Source: Vreelandella populi
GTDB lineage: Bacteria > Pseudomonadota > Gammaproteobacteria > Pseudomonadales > Halomonadaceae
Direction of reading: 5' to 3'
Assembly: GCF_003989825.1 (NCBI RefSeq)
Contig: NZ_RZHE01000008.1
Location: 1-64,000, forward strand
Length of the DNA stretch: 64,000 nucleotides
A program made the position numbers and the translations under genes. The notes under the pieces are model-generated. The model did not search any database. It saw nothing but the letters and a program-made list of their open reading frames with translations, and was not told the DNA's origin. This document shows positions 54,477 through 62,037 of the stretch, piece after piece (positions within the stretch are counted from its first letter, which is position 1; each line of letters begins with the position of its first letter).

Positions 54477-55877
54477 TTAATGGGAAGTCAGTAACGGAAA
54501 ACGCAAGGTCCAGCAAAGCCCGCCTAGCGGCGCATTTGAAGCCTCAAGCGTTGCACCATGTGCGCTCACCAAGGCGCTTGCAATGGATAGCCCCAGGCCA
54601 CTGCCGCCGCTGGCCCGGTTGCGTGATCCTTCAACGCGGTAAAGGCGCTCGGTAAGTCGGGGCAGCTCGCTTTCAGGCACGCCCGGCGCGCTATCCTGCC
54701 AGGTAATCACCGCGTATTGCTGCTCAATACCCAGGGTTACCTGAAGCCTGCCGGGGGCATCGGTATAGGCGCAGCTGTTATCCAAAAGGTTATTCCACAG
54801 CTGGTGCAGGCGCTGGGCGTCCCCGCGAATCATTACGTCTGGGGCAATGTGCGTAGTGAGGGCAAGGCCACTTTCATTGAGCCAGCGGTCAGCGTCCTCA
54901 AGGCGGCAGGCTAGGCTATCGCTAAGGTTCATAGGGGCCAGATGAATGTCGAGAGCGCCGGCATCGCTTTGCGAAAGCAGGCGTAAGTCGGCCACCAGGT
55001 GCTCAAGCTGGGCGACTTCCTGGGCCAGCGAGCTGAGGTTCTCCTGATTCAGCGGACGAATGCCGTCCTGCATGGCCTCGATTTCACCGCGCAGCACGGC
55101 GAGCGGCGTGCGCAGTTCGTGAGCGGTATCGGAGACCCAGCGTGCTCGGGCGTCCCGGTTAGCTTCAAGGGTTGCGGCCAGTACGTTGAAATCCCGCGCC
55201 AGTCGCGCAAGCTCATCCCGGCCACCCTCGGGCAGGCGAGTATGGTAGTTGCCTTCCGTAAGACGCCGGGTGGCAACGGCCAGTGCCCGCGTGCGTCGGC
55301 TTAACCACCAGGAAAGCCCTGCTGCCAGCAGCAGCGACGCCAGCCCAATCGAGATAACAATAATCACCAGGTTACGCTGCTGAAGTTCCAGAAAGCGATT
55401 CTCCATGCGCTCCATCATCTGCTGAGGAGGGCGAAACCCCAGCGAGCCAATCGCTTCACTGTTGCTGTAGAGCGTGAGCCAGCGCCAGTCGCCAGGGCCC
55501 ATACGGCCATTCATGGGCGGAATCACAAACTCGCCATTGGGCGCGCGCAGGGCGAAATCCTGCGCTTCGCCTAGAGGCGAGGGGCGCTCGCGGTGCTCCT
55601 GACCGAGCTCAAAGCGTACGATATGCGGCCAGCGCTCCGGGTGTTGCTCAAGCCAACGCCAATCTCCCTGCGTTTCCCAGCGGGTAATCAAACCATCAGC
55701 CAGGAGCATGGCGCGGCGTTCCTGGGCCTGATTTAAGTAGTCGATAAACCCCCGGTCAATACTGTAGGAGACAGCCATGAACATGCTGGCGGAAATGGCC
55801 ACATTCACGCTTAATATGGCCACAAAAAGCTTCAGTCCCAACCGGGAGGGCCGCCAGGAAGACAGGGGAATCGCCAT
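54477..55877 (-). CDS. baeS: BaeS-like sensor histidine kinase
   Basis: A 466-residue membrane kinase: TM1 about residues 14-38, periplasmic domain, TM2 about 169-190, HAMP linker, then HisKA with His253 in VSDTAHELRTPLAVLRGE and the HATPase G-box GGSGLGLSIASALV. Architecture and partner identify it as BaeS-like. Its ATG overlaps the stop of the RND permease gene by one base (TGATG), so the pump and its sensor are translationally coupled. Confidence 0.9.
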   Translation of the reverse strand: MAIPLSSWRPSRLGLKLFVAILSVNVAISASMFMAVSYSIDRGFIDYLNQAQERRAMLLADGLITRWETQGDWRWLEQHPERWPHIVRFELGQEHRERPSPLGEAQDFALRAPNGEFVIPPMNGRMGPGDWRWLTLYSNSEAIGSLGFRPPQQMMERMENRFLELQQRNLVIIVISIGLASLLLAAGLSWWLSRRTRALAVATRRLTEGNYHTRLPEGGRDELARLARDFNVLAATLEANRDARARWVSDTAHELRTPLAVLRGEIEAMQDGIRPLNQENLSSLAQEVAQLEHLVADLRLLSQSDAGALDIHLAPMNLSDSLACRLEDADRWLNESGLALTTHIAPDVMIRGDAQRLHQLWNNLLDNSCAYTDAPGRLQVTLGIEQQYAVITWQDSAPGVPESELPRLTERLYRVEGSRNRASGGSGLGLSIASALVSAHGATLEASNAPLGGLCWTLRFPLLTSH

Positions 55878-58800
55878 CAGTGCGCGCCCTCCTGACTGGG
55901 CTGGCGGGGCATGCTTAGCCGCTCGCGCCAGTTTTCCATTCCCAGGTAAAGGCAGGGTACCAGTATCAGCAGAATAGCGGTCGCAAAGATCATTCCGAAG
56001 CCCAGCGAGATGGCCATGGGAATCATAAAGCGCGCCTGACGCGAGGTTTCCAGAATCATGGGTGCCAAGCCCAGAAAGGTGGTTAGCGTGGTCATCATGA
56101 TGGGCCGCAGGCGACGGGTGGCGGCGGCAACAATGGCCGCACGGGGTGCCATGCCCTCGCGCCGCTTACGGTTGGCGTAATCAATCAGCACCAGCGCATC
56201 GTTAATCACCACCCCCGATAGCGCCAGCATGCCAAGCAGGCTGATAATCGAAAGCCCAAACCCCATGATCATGTGGCCCACTACGGCACCGACAATACCA
56301 AACGGAATGGCAGCAAGTACTAGTAAAGGTTGCAAATAACTTCTGAACGGAATGGCCAGCAGCGCGTACAGGGCGGCGAGCATCAGCCACATGGCGGTGC
56401 GCAGGGCGGCCAGGTTGTCAGCGGTATCCTGCTGGCGGCCACCCAGGCTGACTTCAAGCCCGGGCCAGGTATTGGTCAGCGTCGGGAACACGTCTTCCTG
56501 AAGGGTTGCCAGCACTTGGTTGATCGTCTGGTCGCCTTCTGAATCCGCCGTGACGGTAATAATGCGCCTTCCATCAATGCGCTGCAGGCTGCTGGACGCC
56601 TGGCTCAAGGTAATGTCGGCTACACGTGAGAGCGGCACGCTCAAACCATCCGGCGTGCGTACCGGCATGCGGTAAAGCTCGTTTAAGCTATCGCGGTCGG
56701 CTTCGGGAAGGCGAACCTCCACGCTGATCTCACTGCGCCCCACAAACTGCTCAACGGCAGTGGCACCCTGCAAGGGCCCACGCAGTGCCTGGGCCAGGTC
56801 GCTGCCGGTCAGGCCCAGCGCGCGGCCCTCTGCGGAAAGGCGCATTTCAAGCTGGGGTTTGCCGTCTCCAATTCCGCTGTCGATATCGGTCAGCCCATAC
56901 TCGCCCAGCACCTCGGCTAACCGGGCTGCGGCGGCTTCCAGCACCTGGGTATCGGGATGGGATAAGCGCAGGCTAAGCGCGGCCCCGCTGCCGGGGCCGC
57001 CGAAGTCTGACTCAAAGCGCACTGACTGCGCGCCCACCAGGTCACCGGCAACCTCGCGCCATTCACGTGCAATGCGCGAAGGGGCCCACGCCTCCAGGCT
57101 TTCGCTGGCGATATCCAGGCGGACTTCAAGGTTCTCTCCATCCAGGCGGCTGCGCGTGCTGCTAAAGGCCAGCGTGTCTTCACGTTCGCTCAACTGTTGG
57201 GCGGCCGCCAGCAGCTGCTGGCTAAGCTCGCGGCTAACGCTAATATTGGTGCCAATCGGTAGCGTCACCGTTGCCTGGACCTGGTCTGACTCCGCACGGG
57301 GCATGAGTGAAAACCCCATCCGGCCACTCATTGACCACGCCAGCACCACAACCAGCACCGCAACCCCTATGGAAATACTCAATAAGCGTTGATTAAGGGC
57401 GCGCTGAAGAAAGGGCTCAAACTGGTGATAGGTAAAGTGATGCAGACCGCCCTGAAGGCGCTGACGCAGCGCTTCCAGCGGCCGCTGCCAGGCAGGCGTT
57501 TCACGCGGTTTACGACTATGGGCCAGGTGAGCGGGGAGTATAAACAGCGCTTCTGCCCAGGAAACCAAAAACACGGTGATGACCACAACAGGCAGGGTGG
57601 CAAACAGCATGCCCAGAAAGCCGGGTAAAAACAGCAGGGGCAAGAACGCCACGATATTCGACAAAATGGCAAAGGTAAGCGGCACGGCAATTTCGCCCGC
57701 GCCTTTTACCGCCGCATCGCGCAGCGAATAGCCTTCTTCACGGTAGCTGTAGATGTTTTCGCCCACCATGATTGCATCATCGACCACAATCCCTAGCGCG
57801 ATGATGAAGGCAAACATCGACATCATGTTCAGCGATACGCCGATCCAGGGGAGAAACAGCATGGCGCCCAGAAACGCCGTGGGAATACCCAGCGTGACCC
57901 AAAAGGCCAGCCGTGCTTCAAGAAACAGCGCCATGAGAATCATCACCAGCGCCAGACCCATCCAGGCGTTTTTCAACAGCAGGCTTAACCGGTCTTCGTA
58001 GACCTCTGAGCTGTCGCGTGAGACATCCAGGCTAACGCCCGGGGGCAGTCCCGCTCTCAGGCGCTCCAGCTCGCCGTATACCGCCTCGGAAATGCTGGTC
58101 GGGGTCTGGTGGCCGATCTGATAAATATTGACCGATAGACCCGGTTCGCCGTTATAGAACTCTTCGCGATCAGTTTCGGCGAAGCCGTTACTCACGCGGG
58201 CGATATCCCCCAGCACAATGGGCGACCCCTGAGCGGTGGTAAGAATCGGTAGGTCGGCAAACTCGGCCGCGCTGTTGCGACGTCCCTGATAGCGAATCAG
58301 CCATTCGCCTTCGGCGGTGGTTAGCTGGCCGCTCGCCAAGTCCAGCGCTTCAGCACCAATACGGCTGGCAAGCTGCTGGTGATCAAGCCCGTAGCGTTCA
58401 ATGGCTTCTTCATCCAAATGGATCTGAATCTCCCGCTCGCGGTTGCCCGAAAGCTCGGCGCGCGAAATACCCTCGGCGGCCTGCAGCTCAGCGCGGACAT
58501 CCTCGGCGGCATCGTGAAGAGCTGCAAGTCCAACCGAGCCGTAAACCTGAAGGCTTACCACGCTGCGTGAACGGCCAGCCAAGGTGAAGCGCGGCGGGTC
58601 GGCGGCGCTGGGCAGGGTGGTAATCGCATTGACCGCCTGCTGAATGTCCTGATAAACGCGCATTACATCAACGCCGTCGATCAGCGTGGCGCTGACCATG
58701 CCGCTGCCTTCACCTGCGCTGGACGTCAGCTCATCAATGCCTTCCACATTCGATACCGCCGCCTCAACGGGGAGAAGCAGACTCTGCTCGACATCTTCTG

Positions 58801-58972
58801 GTGTGGCGCCGGGGTAGCTGATGCTGACCTGAACGATTTCAATTTCAAACTCAGGGAATACCTCTTTTTTTATCGCGAGTGATGCCATAAGGCCCCCCAC
58901 GATAAACAGCAGCATCAGCAGATTAGGCGCAACACCATGGTCGATCATCCAGGCAAGCGGGCCACGGCGCAT
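55877..58972 (-). CDS. RND efflux permease (AcrB/MdtB-like superfamily)
   Basis: A 1031-residue inner-membrane RND protein, the usual length, with 12 TM helices and two large periplasmic loops. The proton-relay Asp pair is in IALGIVVDDAIMVGENIYS near residue 400. FPEFEIEIVQVSISYPGATPEDVE near residue 38 and GVVINDALVLIDYANRKRREG near residue 930 are family-typical. It exports drugs or other amphiphiles with the adaptor encoded just upstream; metal export is less likely given the loops. No outer-membrane channel gene is present. The start overlaps the adaptor stop by one base. Confidence 0.93.
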   Translation of the reverse strand: MRRGPLAWMIDHGVAPNLLMLLFIVGGLMASLAIKKEVFPEFEIEIVQVSISYPGATPEDVEQSLLLPVEAAVSNVEGIDELTSSAGEGSGMVSATLIDGVDVMRVYQDIQQAVNAITTLPSAADPPRFTLAGRSRSVVSLQVYGSVGLAALHDAAEDVRAELQAAEGISRAELSGNREREIQIHLDEEAIERYGLDHQQLASRIGAEALDLASGQLTTAEGEWLIRYQGRRNSAAEFADLPILTTAQGSPIVLGDIARVSNGFAETDREEFYNGEPGLSVNIYQIGHQTPTSISEAVYGELERLRAGLPPGVSLDVSRDSSEVYEDRLSLLLKNAWMGLALVMILMALFLEARLAFWVTLGIPTAFLGAMLFLPWIGVSLNMMSMFAFIIALGIVVDDAIMVGENIYSYREEGYSLRDAAVKGAGEIAVPLTFAILSNIVAFLPLLFLPGFLGMLFATLPVVVITVFLVSWAEALFILPAHLAHSRKPRETPAWQRPLEALRQRLQGGLHHFTYHQFEPFLQRALNQRLLSISIGVAVLVVVLAWSMSGRMGFSLMPRAESDQVQATVTLPIGTNISVSRELSQQLLAAAQQLSEREDTLAFSSTRSRLDGENLEVRLDIASESLEAWAPSRIAREWREVAGDLVGAQSVRFESDFGGPGSGAALSLRLSHPDTQVLEAAAARLAEVLGEYGLTDIDSGIGDGKPQLEMRLSAEGRALGLTGSDLAQALRGPLQGATAVEQFVGRSEISVEVRLPEADRDSLNELYRMPVRTPDGLSVPLSRVADITLSQASSSLQRIDGRRIITVTADSEGDQTINQVLATLQEDVFPTLTNTWPGLEVSLGGRQQDTADNLAALRTAMWLMLAALYALLAIPFRSYLQPLLVLAAIPFGIVGAVVGHMIMGFGLSIISLLGMLALSGVVINDALVLIDYANRKRREGMAPRAAIVAAATRRLRPIMMTTLTTFLGLAPMILETSRQARFMIPMAISLGFGMIFATAILLILVPCLYLGMENWRERLSMPRQPSQEGAH

Positions 58973-60243
58973 TAGATATTCTCCCTATCGCTTGCAGGAG
59001 TATCGCCACGCGAGCGAACGCGCACCTGCTGCCCTTCACGGGGTTGGGCAAGCCCTGAGATCACGACGCGCTGGCCAGCTTCTAGACCACTACGCACCAG
59101 CGCTTCCTCTTCACCCCGGTAGGCAAGTGACACCGTTGTGCTGCGCAGGCGGTCCTCATCATCCACCCACCAGACGCGCTCGCCCGGGCGCAGCGCCGCC
59201 GAGGGCAGAGCGATCAGGCCTTCCTGCGCCTGAGTCTGAAATGCAACCCGCATGACATCGCCCAAGCGTAGCGCCGGGCCATCGGTTTCCAGCGCCAGCG
59301 GGTCATTCACCGCAATCAATAGCTGCGCCTGAAGTCCGCTCTCTTCCAGGTTGGGTAAAATGGATACCAACGTGCCGTCCCTCGTGGCCCCTTCCGGCCA
59401 GCCTCGGCTGGTAAGCATGACCTGGCTACCCGGGGCCAGCCATTCAAGCGCATCGCCGGGTAGCGAGGCGCGCACCCAAAATTGCTCAATGCCGACCAGG
59501 TTCAGGATCTCGGTTCCTTGGCTTAGCAAGCTGCCAGCGCCCACCAAGCGCTCTTGCACCATGGCCTTCCAGGGCGCGGTCAGCGTTGCCCGCTCCAGAT
59601 TGAGCGCTGCCTGGTCACGTACCACGCGCGCCTGGGTAAGCTGGGCCTGGGCCTGACGAAGCTGGGGCTCGCGCAGCACCAGGGAACGCCGCTCGGCGGA
59701 GAGTTGGCGTCCAAATGACTCATACTCACTGCGGGCACGCTGCTGCTCGGCATTTTCCAGCGCCAGCTGCGCCTGGGCATTACTGAGCTGAGCTTCGGCG
59801 TCTTCCAGCGCAAGGCGCAAATCGGCCTGGTCGATGTAGGCAACCGGCGCGCCATCCTCGACCACTCGGCCGGGTAGAACGCCTTCCCCAAAGCGCTCCA
59901 ACTGACCCGCCACACGGCTGGCAAGCATAGCTGTCTGCTCTGCTTCCACGCGGCCAAAGCCGCTAAGCAGCGGCGACTGGGGGCTTTGAACGACCGTCAT
60001 GACGTTTACTACGGGCGGTGTGGGAGGCGGTGGAGGACGTCGCTCAATACGCGGTGGCTGGCTGATAATCCACCAGGCGCAGGCCAGGCCGACGGCAAAC
60101 ACCAACAGGGCCATCAAGGCGCCCAAATGGACACGGCCCTGTTGCGTCGAGGAGAAAGAGTCATGAGGTTTTATCAACACGGGGTACCCGTAGTAAGAGC
60201 GAAAATTCCGGTAAAAGAAGCGTATCATGCTAGCATCGCGCAT
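58972..60243 (-). CDS. RND periplasmic adaptor (membrane fusion protein)
   Basis: A 423-residue adaptor anchored by one N-terminal TM helix (LGALMALLVFAVGLACAWWI, about residues 41-60), followed by a Pro-rich RRPPPPPTPPVVN linker. The lipoyl/hairpin region has an alpha-helical coiled coil around residues 145-215, rich in Ala, Gln and Arg, and a beta-barrel domain follows. First gene of the operon adaptor-RND-baeS-baeR. An alternative start six residues in (MIRFFYRNF) is possible. Confidence 0.9.
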   Translation of the reverse strand: MRDASMIRFFYRNFRSYYGYPVLIKPHDSFSSTQQGRVHLGALMALLVFAVGLACAWWIISQPPRIERRPPPPPTPPVVNVMTVVQSPQSPLLSGFGRVEAEQTAMLASRVAGQLERFGEGVLPGRVVEDGAPVAYIDQADLRLALEDAEAQLSNAQAQLALENAEQQRARSEYESFGRQLSAERRSLVLREPQLRQAQAQLTQARVVRDQAALNLERATLTAPWKAMVQERLVGAGSLLSQGTEILNLVGIEQFWVRASLPGDALEWLAPGSQVMLTSRGWPEGATRDGTLVSILPNLEESGLQAQLLIAVNDPLALETDGPALRLGDVMRVAFQTQAQEGLIALPSAALRPGERVWWVDDEDRLRSTTVSLAYRGEEEALVRSGLEAGQRVVISGLAQPREGQQVRVRSRGDTPASDRENI

Positions 60244-60376
60244 TGGCTCGCAGCGATTGGGTAAGCATTATGAAAATAGCGTGTAACTCTTCGCTAACCC
60301 TTGATGCCTGCGACTTTTTATAGCGTGATCTATCCATCATGAAATAACGGCCGGCCGATGAGTCTTGTGCAAGCGT
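60244..60376. other. Divergent region between the RND operon and the TetR gene
   Basis: 133 bases with no gene. It contains a perfect CGGCCGGCCG palindrome at 60348-60357, 19 bases before the TetR start, which could be an operator. Promoters for both directions must lie here. Confidence 0.5.
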
Positions 60377-60970
60377 ATGAAAAACACCGCCACTCGCGAT
60401 AAGTTAATTGATACTGGTGCCGAGCTGATTACCCAGCAAGGGTATAACGCAACGGGCATCAATGCCGTACTTAAAGCATGCGGCGTACCTAAGGGATCGT
60501 TTTACCATTACTTTTCCAGCAAGGAAGATTTTGGCCTGGCGGTGATCGAGCACTTTGCCAACGACTACGAGGCAAGTCTAGTCGCATTGCTTGAAGATCC
60601 GATGACGCCTCCACTGGAACGCTTGCGGCACTACTTTGCCGTTGGCCGGGCCTATATGAGCGAGCATGACCATGCGACCGGCTGCTTGATCGGTAATCTG
60701 GGCCAGGAACTCGCCGGCCAAAGCGTTCGTTTTCGCGAGGCGCTTAACCATGCATTCCAGCGTTGGGAGGCCCGCTTTGCCCACTGCCTGCAGGCCGCTC
60801 AGTCCCAGGGGGCGCTCACGTCAGGTCTTGATCCTCATCAACTGGCAAGCTTTATCCTTTCCGGCTGGGAAGGGGCTATTCTGCGGGCCAAAACGCTGAA
60901 GTCGGACGCCCCCATGGAAGTGTTTGAGACCTTGTTGTTCGAACAGGTGCTTACCCCGCCTGCTGGCTGA
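60377..60970 (+). CDS. TetR/AcrR-family regulator (NemR/AcuR-like)
   Basis: A 197-residue regulator with an N-terminal TetR helix-turn-helix (TGINAVLKACGVPKGSFYHYF, residues 24-44) and a C-terminal domain with ATGCLIGNLGQELAG, the pattern of the NemR/AcuR subgroup, whose members sense reactive electrophiles or acrylate through cysteines. The start is the ATG at 60377; the ribosome site is weak. It may control the divergent RND operon, the hydrolase gene 66 bases downstream, or both. Confidence 0.85.
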   Translation: MKNTATRDKLIDTGAELITQQGYNATGINAVLKACGVPKGSFYHYFSSKEDFGLAVIEHFANDYEASLVALLEDPMTPPLERLRHYFAVGRAYMSEHDHATGCLIGNLGQELAGQSVRFREALNHAFQRWEARFAHCLQAAQSQGALTSGLDPHQLASFILSGWEGAILRAKTLKSDAPMEVFETLLFEQVLTPPAG

Positions 60971-61036
60971 GTGGCTAGCCTGGAAATGTCGTAAACTGCT
61001 CGCTTGCGCTTACCCATTCCAGGACAGGAGCCCGCC

Positions 61037-61921
61037 ATGTTTACCGGCTATGAAAAACATACCCGTCAGGTCAACGGTGTCGAAATCGCTTTTCGTCGGG
61101 GTGGCAGTGGCCCCGCGCTTCTGCTGTTGCATGGCCATCCGCAAACCCACGTGATTTGGCATAAGGTAGCTGAGGAACTTGCCCAGCACTTCACCGTGAT
61201 CGCGGCGGACCTGCGCGGCTACGGCGATAGCGGCAAACCCGACGATGATGCCGAACATATCAATTACTCCAAGCGCACCATGGCGGCCGATATGGCCGAA
61301 CTGATGAGTAATCTGGGATTCGAGCGTTTTAAGGTCCTGGCCCACGACCGGGGCGCGCGGGTGGCTCATCGTTTGGGCATGGATCATGCCGACCGGGTCG
61401 AACGCATGGTATTTCTGGATATTGCCCCCACCCTTGCCATGTACCGCGGCACTAATGAGGCGTTTGCGCGCAGCTACTGGCACTGGTTCTTCCTGATTCG
61501 TCCCCAGCCGCTGCCCGAAATGCTCATTCAGGCCGATCCGACTCAATACCTGAAAAGCGTGATGGGCGCGCGCAGTGCAGGTATGGCGCCTTTCTCTTCA
61601 GAAGCGCTCGCTGAATACGAGCGGTGCCTGGCACTGCCCGGCACCGCCACCGGTATATGCGGCGATTACCGCGCCAGCGCCACGATTGACCTAGTTCATG
61701 ATCAGACGGATATCGAGTCAGGGGTTAAGCTTACCTGCCCGCTAAAAGTGATGTGGGGCGCTGAAGGTGCGATTGAGGCCTGTTTCAATGCCTTGAGTGA
61801 GTGGCGCAAGGTGGCCACTCAGGTTGAAGGCAAGGCGCTGCCCTGCGGCCACTATATAGCCGAAGAGATCCCGGAGATTCTTTTAGACGAGGCCTTAGCA
61901 TTTCTACTAGGTAGTGAATAA
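61037..61921 (+). CDS. Alpha/beta hydrolase resembling haloacetate (fluoroacetate) dehalogenase
   Basis: A 294-residue alpha/beta hydrolase very like fluoroacetate dehalogenases. Nucleophile Asp104 with Arg105 and Arg108 in LAHDRGARVAHRLG, acid Asp128 in FLDIAPT, base His272 in CGHYIAEE, and halide-site His149, Trp150 (SYWHWFFL) and Tyr211 (GDYRASA) are all present. The oxyanion motif is LLHGHPQTHVIWH. The AGGACAGGAG site sets the start at 61037. The expected reaction is haloacetate to glycolate plus halide, though soluble epoxide hydrolases share the fold. The Asp nucleophile excludes serine esterases. Confidence 0.82.
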   Translation: MFTGYEKHTRQVNGVEIAFRRGGSGPALLLLHGHPQTHVIWHKVAEELAQHFTVIAADLRGYGDSGKPDDDAEHINYSKRTMAADMAELMSNLGFERFKVLAHDRGARVAHRLGMDHADRVERMVFLDIAPTLAMYRGTNEAFARSYWHWFFLIRPQPLPEMLIQADPTQYLKSVMGARSAGMAPFSSEALAEYERCLALPGTATGICGDYRASATIDLVHDQTDIESGVKLTCPLKVMWGAEGAIEACFNALSEWRKVATQVEGKALPCGHYIAEEIPEILLDEALAFLLGSE

Positions 61922-62037
61922 GCGCTTAACGAGACTTACCAAGACGAAGCGGGTCAAAAACTGGATAATGGGTGGCAATTCGCCGACGGCTCTGTGTTCA
62001 ACAGCCCAGGCACACTCATTGCTCCGGATGCCCGCTC

